Assembly (NCBI RefSeq): GCF_001632745.1
Contig: NZ_LQRT01000058.1
Span: 303,944 to 367,943 of the forward strand
Length of the DNA stretch: 64,000 bases
Direction: 5' to 3'
Source: Aquimarina aggregata
Lineage (GTDB): Bacteria; Bacteroidota; Bacteroidia; Flavobacteriales; Flavobacteriaceae
Below, in pieces: positions 54,771-63,300 of this stretch. The first letter of the stretch is position 1. Every line of letters begins with the position of its first letter. Below the pieces are notes generated by a model. That model saw only the letters and a program-made list of their open reading frames with translations, was not told where the DNA came from and made no database searches. The position numbers and the translations under genes were made by a program.

Positions 54771-55796
54771 ATGAGTTACGACCCTTTATATCTAAAAACT
54801 AAAAAGATAGAGCCAATAATCCATCTGGTTTTTTGGAGTATGGTATTCTTTTTTCCATATATAAAATATTTTGGAAGAGAAGGAGGATACTCTATGAGTT
54901 TTGCTCATGAATTTAATGCATTGTTTTTTTATATGGTCCCATCATACGTGGTGTATTTATGGTTCTTGCCATTAAAAAACAAAAAAAAATATATTCCTTT
55001 GATTTTTCTCATATTTATTGGTAACGCATTAATTCATTATTATGCAGATGCCACTTTTCATAATGAAGAAGGTCATGAACATCACCGTTGGAGAACTATT
55101 TTATCAAGTTTGGTAACGTATTTGTCATTTAGTTTAGTGTTTTTCACAGTACATTCAATAAAGAAAATGTATGCCAAACAATTAGAGCTAGATATGGTAA
55201 AGCAAGAAAAAGAACGGGCCGAACTTAAAGCTTTAAAAGCACAAGTGAATCCACATTTTTTATTTAATACGCTTAATACAATCTATGCAAATACACTAAA
55301 AAAAGATGATAAAGCCCCTGATTTGATTTTAAAACTCTCAAACAATTTTAGATATGTATTACATGAAGGACAAAAAGAAAGAGTTACAATCTATCAAGAG
55401 ATCGAGCATTTAAAAGATTATATTAGTTTACAAAAAGAACGATTAACGAATAAAATAGAAGTCATATTTTCTGAGGATATTGATAACCCTAAAAAACAAA
55501 TAGCGCCTTTGTTGCTTATTCCCTTTGTAGAAAATGCCTTTAAATATACCAGTGTTTTAAAAGGAAAGAAACATACAATTAAAATAAGGCTAAAAATTCA
55601 GGATAATGATTTTTCTTTTTATTGCGAGAATCCTCGTCTAGATGCACAAAAAGAAATAGAAACAAATTGGGAAGAGAGCGGGATAGGAATCAAGAATACT
55701 CAAAATAGACTACAGTTGTTGTATCCAGATCAATACAAATTGAGTATAGAAGAAAGTGAAGCGCTATTTAAAGTAATGTTAAGCATAGCTATATGA
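54771..55796 (+). CDS. LytS-type sensor histidine kinase (341 aa)
   Basis: Four membrane helices within residues 13-127, a coiled coil, then the His_kinase domain with phospho-acceptor His 162 in QVNPHFLFNTLNTIYAN and an ATPase end (LLLIPFVENAFKYTS; GIGIKNTQNRLQLLYP). No separate extracellular sensor domain, so sensing is likely within the membrane or by contact with the co-encoded proteins. Overlaps its response regulator by 4 bp. Confidence 0.93.
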   Translation: MSYDPLYLKTKKIEPIIHLVFWSMVFFFPYIKYFGREGGYSMSFAHEFNALFFYMVPSYVVYLWFLPLKNKKKYIPLIFLIFIGNALIHYYADATFHNEEGHEHHRWRTILSSLVTYLSFSLVFFTVHSIKKMYAKQLELDMVKQEKERAELKALKAQVNPHFLFNTLNTIYANTLKKDDKAPDLILKLSNNFRYVLHEGQKERVTIYQEIEHLKDYISLQKERLTNKIEVIFSEDIDNPKKQIAPLLLIPFVENAFKYTSVLKGKKHTIKIRLKIQDNDFSFYCENPRLDAQKEIETNWEESGIGIKNTQNRLQLLYPDQYKLSIEESEALFKVMLSIAI

Positions 55797-56470
55797 TAAA
55801 TTGTATAATTCTAGAAGATGAATATAGTGCCCAAGAGGTTTTAAAAACATATATTGATAAAACCCCTTTTGTAAATTGCTTAGGAATATATGAGAGTGGA
55901 TTAGATATCAAATTAAAAGAATTAGAAGCAGCAGATTTCCTGTTTTTAGATATTCAATTACCAGAATTAAACGGATTATCTTTTCTAAGAACGCTAGTAA
56001 ATCCACCTCATGTAATCATTACAACTGCGTTTCCTGATTATGCAGTAGAAGCTTTTGAAGAGGCTGTAGTTGATTATTTAGTAAAACCGTTCTCGCATGA
56101 ACGTTTTTTTAAAGCCGTTAATAGAGTTCAGGATAAAGTTAATTCTACTAGACAAGAAAGCCCAAAACACTTTTTTTTATATACCGATAAGACAATATAC
56201 AAGGTAAATGTTAACACTATTCTGTTTTTTAAAGCCGAAGTAGATTATGTAAATGTAATAACAAAAGATAAGGATATTCTTGTTTTAGATAGTCTAAGAA
56301 ATTGGGAAGACAAATTAATTCATCATAATTTTATTAGAATACATAGATCCTATATAATCAACTTGGATAAGATTGAAAAACTTTCAGGAAATCAGGTTTT
56401 TATTGGTTATCATAAGTTACCTATTGGTAAAACATATAAAGATGGTTTGTTAAAATATATTAGACAATAG
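55793..56470 (+). CDS. LytTR response regulator (225 aa)
   Basis: REC domain with acidic pocket (ILEDEYSA), phospho-Asp 53 in LFLDIQLPELNGL and switch Lys in VKPFSHERF. C-terminal LytTR DNA-binding domain (FKAEVDYVNVITKD; FIRIHRSYIINLDKIEKL; LPIGKTYKDGL). Partner of the preceding kinase; its targets are probably its own operon and/or the nearby peptide genes, but I could not identify binding sites. Confidence 0.94.
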   Translation: MINCIILEDEYSAQEVLKTYIDKTPFVNCLGIYESGLDIKLKELEAADFLFLDIQLPELNGLSFLRTLVNPPHVIITTAFPDYAVEAFEEAVVDYLVKPFSHERFFKAVNRVQDKVNSTRQESPKHFFLYTDKTIYKVNVNTILFFKAEVDYVNVITKDKDILVLDSLRNWEDKLIHHNFIRIHRSYIINLDKIEKLSGNQVFIGYHKLPIGKTYKDGLLKYIRQ

Positions 56471-56780
56471 CATTTGTAATAGTATTAGAAATTGATAGCG
56501 TAAACTTTCTACAGCTAATCCCAGAGTAAGTTTTCAAGTTTTTATAACCCAATATAATCTATGTTTTAGTTTTATATTCATTGAAAAAGAGCATATTAGG
56601 TTTATCTTCAGAGTTTTTACGTAAACCCAGAATTCTTTGTGATTTTTGACACTGTTCGTGTAAGAATAAATTCAGTATCTTTTGTGCATTGCAAAACACT
56701 TTTTGAAGTAGAAAAAATAGTAAAACCATTTAGTTGGAATTAATATAGATTCGGCATTCAATTTTGAAATATTTAAAGAT
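56471..56780. other. Intergenic stretch without visible features
   Basis: 310 bp, AT-rich. I see no gene, hairpin terminator or clear promoter box. Confidence 0.5.
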
Positions 56781-57941
56781 ATGAAATCTACTGTTTTTTT
56801 TTATAAAAACCTTGTAGCGAATAAAATACAACTAAGAGACCTTTTAGCAGACGAAACGCTTTTTACTAAAGTACCAGAAGATTGGCATGTTATAATCACA
56901 GATATCAAAAATTCTTCAGAAGCAATAATAAATGGATTGCATAATGACGTCAACTTAGCCGCTACAGGAAGTATTGTTGCTGTATTAAATCATATAAAAG
57001 AACATAAATCGGTTAAAATCCCATATTTCTTCGGAGGAGATGGTGCTACATTTCTAGTTCCTGGTACAATGCAATTAAGATTGTTAGAGATATTAAATGG
57101 TCACAAGCAACACGTTAAAGAAACTTTAGGTTTAGATCTTAGAGTAGGAGGCATGCAAGTGAAAGATATCTTTGCCAACAATCAAAAATTAACAATTAGT
57201 AAAATTAGATTAAATAGATACCTTACAATTCCTATTGTATTAGGAAATGGCCTTAAGTATGCTGAAGAAGTTATTAAACAAGAATCATTAAACTCTTTTA
57301 AAAAGGACACAGTAAATAGTGATTTGGCAAACCTAGAAGGGATGGAGTGTAGATGGGATGAAATAGCGCCACCTAAGAACACACAAAAAGTAATATGCCT
57401 TTTAATAAATTGTAAAGAAGACGATATACAAAGTAAAGTTTACGAACAGATTATCACAAAAATAGATGTAATCTTTGGGGATATTGATAAAAGAAAACCA
57501 GTTTCTAAAAGAAAATTAAGACTAGATAATACCTTTTCAAAAATTAAAAAAGAAATGTACGCCAGAATCGGAAAGTATAATATTGGTTATATGCTTAAAA
57601 ACTGGTCTATTACTAGTATAGGTAAATTGTATTTTCAATATTTTAAAAGAGGAAAAGAATATATATATAAGATTATCCAATTGTCTGATACTTTAATGAT
57701 AGATGGAACAATAAATACGGTTATATCTGGCGAAGAAAAGCAAATAAATCAATTAGTTTCTTTTTTAAATGGGTTAGAGTCAAATGGTAAAATAACCTAT
57801 GGGATTCACACCACTCATGGTTGTGTAATGTCTTGTTATGTAGAAGATAGAAAAGATAAACACATTCACTTCATAGATGGCACAGATGGGGGATATACTT
57901 CTGCAGCTAAAATATTTAAATCAAAAATTTTAAAAGCTTGA
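56781..57941 (+). CDS. DUF3095, class III nucleotidyl-cyclase-like protein (386 aa)
   Basis: Soluble protein of the DUF3095 family, related to class III cyclases: WHVIITDIKNSSEAIINGLHN with a metal-type Asp, VNLAATGSIVAVLN, and FFGGDGATFLVPG, where the second Asp would sit. The C-terminal part (about 200-386) has an extra domain ending GIHTTHGCVMSCYVE and IDGTDGGYTSAA. Whether it makes cAMP, another nucleotide or is only a binder is unknown. Single gene. Confidence 0.82.
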   Translation: MKSTVFFYKNLVANKIQLRDLLADETLFTKVPEDWHVIITDIKNSSEAIINGLHNDVNLAATGSIVAVLNHIKEHKSVKIPYFFGGDGATFLVPGTMQLRLLEILNGHKQHVKETLGLDLRVGGMQVKDIFANNQKLTISKIRLNRYLTIPIVLGNGLKYAEEVIKQESLNSFKKDTVNSDLANLEGMECRWDEIAPPKNTQKVICLLINCKEDDIQSKVYEQIITKIDVIFGDIDKRKPVSKRKLRLDNTFSKIKKEMYARIGKYNIGYMLKNWSITSIGKLYFQYFKRGKEYIYKIIQLSDTLMIDGTINTVISGEEKQINQLVSFLNGLESNGKITYGIHTTHGCVMSCYVEDRKDKHIHFIDGTDGGYTSAAKIFKSKILKA

Positions 57942-58036
57942 CCCTTGATTTATATTTGTATAAAAATCATATTAATTTTGAAATAATATTGTTGCTAAAA
58001 CAATATACTTGTGTTGTAAATACTAAAAACTAAAAG

Positions 58037-58870
58037 ATGGAAAAATTAGGGCTTACCAAAGAAAATTGGGATCAATTTATAGAATGGATATGGAATTTTG
58101 TACCTGGATTGATTTCTGCAATTCTAATTCTATTTATTGGAATGTGGGTAATCAGGATTTTTAGTAAGGGACTACGTAAGTTTTTTCAGAAGAAAGATTA
58201 TGATGAAACTTTAGAGAATTTCCTATATGAAATTATTAACATAGGACTTAAAATCTTATTGTTAATTTTAGTGATCACTCAATTAGGAGTTCAGACATCT
58301 TCATTAGTTGCTATTCTGGGAGCTGCTGGCTTAGCAGTAGGTTTAGCTCTACAAGGGTCTTTGGCGAATTTTGCAGGCGGTGTTTTGATTTTGTTTTTTA
58401 AACCTTTTAAAATTGGTGATTTTATTGAAGCTCAAGGAATATCAGGAACGGTAAAAGAGATTTCGATATTTACAACTAAACTCACCACTTTTGGTAATCA
58501 ATTGGCAATTATTCCTAACGGTAAGTTATCCAATGATAATATTGTTAACTACTCTTCAGAAGGTATTAGACGTGATAAGATAGACATAGGAATATCATAT
58601 GACAGTAATATATTAGAAGCAAAACAAATCCTTTTGGACCTTATCAATGGTCAAGAATTGGTTATGCAAGAACCAACTCCAGAAGTAATTGTTACAGAGT
58701 TAGGAGATAGTGCCGTTACATTACAATTGAGATACTGGGCATCCAACGATGACTTTTGGGCAATTCATTTCTATACAATTGAAGAAGCCAAAAAGAAACT
58801 AGAAGCTGGAGGTATTTCTTTACCTTTTCCACAAAGAGACGTGCATTTATATTCAAAAGAAATGTCTTAA
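58037..58870 (+). CDS. Small-conductance mechanosensitive channel, MscS family (277 aa)
   Basis: Three N-terminal membrane helices; the pore helix region GAAGLAVGLALQGSLANFAGG is the MscS hallmark, followed by FFKPFKIGDFIEAQGISG and a cytoplasmic beta/alpha vestibule (LAIIPNGKLSNDNIVNYS). Opens on membrane tension to relieve osmotic shock. The length is that of E. coli MscS. Confidence 0.94.
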   Translation: MEKLGLTKENWDQFIEWIWNFVPGLISAILILFIGMWVIRIFSKGLRKFFQKKDYDETLENFLYEIINIGLKILLLILVITQLGVQTSSLVAILGAAGLAVGLALQGSLANFAGGVLILFFKPFKIGDFIEAQGISGTVKEISIFTTKLTTFGNQLAIIPNGKLSNDNIVNYSSEGIRRDKIDIGISYDSNILEAKQILLDLINGQELVMQEPTPEVIVTELGDSAVTLQLRYWASNDDFWAIHFYTIEEAKKKLEAGGISLPFPQRDVHLYSKEMS

Positions 58871-59189
58871 AATAAAGATTGAAAAAGGTTATTCCGTTTC
58901 AAATAATTAGATCCACTGATTTTAAAATTTTACTTTAAGTCTGCTTATCTATTTAGCATGTTTTAAATGTTAAAAAAATGTTAATTGAGGTAAAGCCATA
59001 ATTATTTTTTGTGTAACGACCTAATATACAGTAAGTTTGAGTGAATTTAAAAAGGAGGCGTCATAACTCCTGTACCCCACTCACACACATAATCTCACAT
59101 ATTAATTTTTCAGGCTTATTTAATAGACGTATATCTTGAGTGTCTTTAAATGTTCAAGAATAAATTATTTTTTTAAAAAGTTTTAAATC
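58871..59189. other. Upstream region of the third GG-leader peptide, no gene seen
   Basis: 319 bp, AT-rich, with no open frame of interest and no clear TAnnTTTG box. A short imperfect hairpin (AGGAG/CTCCT near 59053-59070) is the only structure noted. Confidence 0.45.
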
Positions 59190-59369
59190 ATGAAAAATTT
59201 ATTAAACCTAACAGGAGTAAAAACATTAAACAAAAGTGCGCAAAAAACTATTCACGGTGGAGATTACGTTATGGCTTCTTGTAGCGATTCTTGCTCAGGT
59301 ACTATTCAGGCAAATATTTTTACCGGGCAATGTACTTGTGTAACGAACGATGACAATACCGATGGTTAA
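59190..59369 (+). CDS. GG-leader cysteine-rich peptide (59 aa)
   Basis: A 59-codon gene. Leader of 24 residues, LLNLTGVKTLNKSAQKTIHGG (GG at 23-24), then a 35-residue core with four Cys (31, 35, 48, 50) in DYVMASCSDSCSG and GQCTCVTND, ending in an acidic tail. The leader suits cleavage by a C39 peptidase-type exporter or processing as a RiPP; none is in the window. It is followed by a terminator, so it is its own transcript, upstream of a giant secreted protein gene. Confidence 0.65.
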   Translation: MKNLLNLTGVKTLNKSAQKTIHGGDYVMASCSDSCSGTIQANIFTGQCTCVTNDDNTDG

Positions 59370-59401
59370 AATATATAAGTTTTAATAATAACTTATTTAT
59401 T

Positions 59402-59432
59402 AAAGGTCTTTCTTAATCGAAAGGCCTTTTTT
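59402..59432 (+). terminator. Terminator after the third GG-leader peptide
   Basis: AAAGGTCTTTC pairs with GAAAGGCCTTTT (one G-T pair) around TTAATC, followed by TTTTTT. Confidence 0.75.
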
Positions 59433-60352
59433 ATGAGCATATATCTCTAGAACAAAGGCAAACTCAATTAGTAAAACAAGTCTCTCACACCTTAACCTGA
59501 TTAGTGATAAAAATCAAAATAACTGTACTTCATCTAAATGCGCGTTTTTTTGGAACTATAAAATATAAGGGCTATTAAGGTTAATATTTCATTTGAGCAA
59601 AAAGGGATAAAAAAGCATTCAAAAAATTAAGAAAACTTCGAGGAAAGAATTAAAAAGCAATTTTTACGGTATTGCCATAGTTATTTTGGTGATTTAAAGT
59701 ATGAATTATCAATCTATTATGTATAAATTTAGATAAATAAAGAATACTAACAGGTATGCTTAGTCAATAAGACTTTAGAAACAGTAAAAAAACATTTTAA
59801 ACTTTCTAATTACCCTTTAGAAGTGAATGTCTTTTATAATTTTTTATATAAAATTTTATGCTGTTCAGGTAGTATTGATCAAGAAAGAATGCACGTCAAA
59901 ATGTTATGAATTATGTACTCTGTATAGCGTATGTAATAAAACAAAAATAGCAATCTAAATTACCTGCTTATGGTTAACTATATCTTCTATTCTCCAACTT
60001 TTGTAGGAGAGGATTATGATATCTTCTTATGTTCAACTAAGAAGGTATATCAATTAGTATCCCGAAAAAAACATGTACGATTTGGGAGTAAAAAACTTTT
60101 ATTATTACTAGAGTACAAATTAGTATTAATCCAATACTTTTTTAAAAAGTGTTGTGATCGACAAAAAAAAATCTACAATTTTCGAATACTATCAGATCTA
60201 AACTATGTTTCAGTTTCTAAGGGCAATGTATTAACTGAAATTACTAGTTATAGCATAATTAATAGATTCTCTCTGAGGTTCTATTAACTCGCATTAGCAG
60301 GGTTAAGGTAAATAGAATAAAGTAAAACGATCATCTTTTTAAAAGTGCAAAT
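59433..60352. other. Long AT-rich gap before the giant protein gene
   Basis: About 920 bp. The only open frame of note is 59970-60287 (105 codons, + strand); it has no signal, domain or plausible translation context and is Lys/Leu/Tyr-rich as expected by chance in AT-rich DNA, so I do not call it a gene. No clear promoter box or terminator seen. It may be a long untranslated leader or decayed DNA. Confidence 0.45.
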
Positions 60353-63300
60353 ATGCGACACCTAGAAATAGTAAATAAAAATAAATATACCCAGCCATTT
60401 AAAAGAAGAAAAAATGTAAGTCCAAGATATAATACTAAGAACTCTATACTTTTGGTAATCTTATTTTTAAGCCTCTTTTTTTATCCAAAACTATCCTATG
60501 CGCAAAACATAGATACCAAAATTCAAGGAATAGATGATCCAAAATCACTATATCTTAACGAACAAATCGATGCCGGTGGAGCAAATCTATTTTTTCCTAA
60601 TTATATACATGATAATGGCACTTCTAGATCTTCTTTTAAAAGTCGAACAAGAACATTTTTAGCTGCACCAACTATTGATTTAGACGGAAACACTGTTGGT
60701 AATGATTATAGTTTTTTTGTTCAACCTACTAATGGTTTAGTCTACAGGGTTTCTCAAAATGAATCGGTTACATCAGACGATGGTAATATCACTAGTGCAA
60801 CTATAAGTATAGCAGGTACAATAGACCCCCAGGAATTATTTGCAATACCCCCATTTAATAGCACTAATTTTTACTTTTTTAATGGTGCTGATAAAGCTGT
60901 AAATTATACTTTTGGTAGTACTGTATTAACATTTGCTCAAACGGGGGGTACTAATTTTACAATTACTGAAGCTAATGGATTACCGATCCCCAATACAGTG
61001 TTTGAAAGTTTTATGGCCACACTATTCTATGGGGATCTAAATAATGCATACACAGAAGGGGTCAGAACAGTTACCGTTACTATAACAGATAATGGCGGGG
61101 TAACTGGGAGTGCTAATACCTTTATTAGAGTTTGGAGACATAACCCTGTAGCAGTTGATGATGCCGATAATGTAGATGCCGATGCCGTTGCAGCAATTAC
61201 AGGAAATATTCTTACTAATGATACCGACAGTACACCAGGAGAAGTATTGTCTGTATCAGAAGTAAATGTGTTTCCAGCTGCTGTGGGTACTACATATACT
61301 ACTTTATATGGTTCTATAACTATTCAATCAGACGGTTCATACTCTTATACGGTGAATACAAGTAGTCCTGCAGTGGCTGGGCTAACAAGTACCACATCTT
61401 TAGATGATGTTATTGCATATACAGTAGAAGATTTAACAGGTAGAATTGACTACGGTATCTTAACAATTACGATAGATGGGGTTGACGATCCCCCAATTGC
61501 TGTAGATGATACGAATAATGTAAGTGTAGGAGTTATTAATACTGCAACAGGTAATGTTATAGAGGGGGATGGTGTTAATGGTCAAGATTTATTAGACAGA
61601 CCATTATCTAGGTTAATTTGGGAAAATGAATTTACTAACGGAGCGGCAGTAACAGGCCAAACCAGAACTATTAATGGAGTAGATTTAGATTTTACTTCGT
61701 TAGATCCAAGTGGAGCAGGTAATGGGCTTAATCAAACATCACAAAATACACTAACGAATGGAGGGCATACAGGATATTTACTATTTAATATTGACCCTGC
61801 AACAAATCCAGTGTCAGATACACAATTAATAATAGATTTTGATCAAGAAGTCTTTAATGTCGGTTTTTTAGTAACAGATATTGATTATTCACAAGGAACT
61901 GTTTGGCAAGATCAAATAACAATTCAAGGTTTTGCTGGAGGCTCTCCAACACCAGTAAGTTATAATTTTATTAGAACAGGGGGAATAGTAGAAGCTGGCG
62001 CTGATACATATTATGGAACAGGTACAGCGGTCGAGGCAGATGCAACGGGTAATATTAATGTAGCATTTCAAGCACCTATTGATCAATTGGTGATTTCGTA
62101 TAACTATGGCCCCAATGCCACAGATGCTGATCCTGGAGGGCAAATAGCCGGAGTCTCAGATATATTTTGGCAAGGTGATAATGTAGTAACTATATTCTCA
62201 GTTGATGGAGACCCTTTAAATGTAGGAAATGCTATAGCTACAACTTATGGTTTTTTAACTGTTAATGCAGATGGTTCATATACTTATGTGTTAGATCAAA
62301 CTAATCCTGCGGTTATAGCTCTCGCTGCAGGTGCAACATTAACAGATATTACACCATATACTCTAAGAGATGGTGCTTCAAATACAGATTCTGCAAACCT
62401 AATAATAACAATTACAGGAACATTAGATACAGATAATGATAATAGTCCTGATGAGGTTGATCAAGATGATGATAATGATGGTATCACCGATATCTTAGAG
62501 AACGAATTGGGGGTTGATCCTTCAGCAGATGCAGACAATGATGGAATACTAAATTATGAGGATGCCAATAATAATGGTAGTGGAGGAGCACCTTCTTGTA
62601 TGGACGGAAATGCTGATGGTATATGTGATAGTTTAGATAGTACTTTTGATCAAGACCAAGATGGCATTCCTAATCATTTGGATTTAGATTCAGATAATGA
62701 TGGTATTTATGATGCGGTTGAAGCTGGTCATAATCAAACACATATTAATGGGGTAGTATCTGGTTCAGTAGGAACAGATGGAATCCCTGATGCTGTTCAA
62801 GCACCTGGAGGTGAGGATAGTGGTGTTATAAATTATACAGTTGCTGATAGTGATACTGATAGTAACGATAATTTTTTAGAATTAGATAGTGATAATGATG
62901 GCTGTAATGATGTTATTGAAGCTGGATTTACTGATGGTGATAACAATGGACTTTTAGGGAATGGTACATTTGGTAGTGGGCTTACGGTTAACGGAAATGG
63001 AATTGTTACTTCAGGAAGCGACGGATATACGGGAACAAATGTAAACGTCACTACTCCCGGTACAGCACCATCAATTACAACGCAACCTTCTAATTCAAGT
63101 ATTTGTCCAAATACGAATACTACATTTACAGTTGTAACTTCGAATGTAAATACATATCAGTGGCAATTATTTAATGGAGCTACTTGGGATAATTTAACTA
63201 ATACAGGAATACACAGTACAGTAACAACAGGTACATTAACTATTACTAATGCTACTACAGCTGCTAATGGTAATAGGTATAGAGTTGTAGTTTCTAGTTC

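Noticed and set aside
59970..60287. A 105-codon plus-strand frame before the giant gene
   Set aside because: No signal, domain or convincing start context, and composition as expected for random AT-rich DNA. Kept only as a note in the gap entry.
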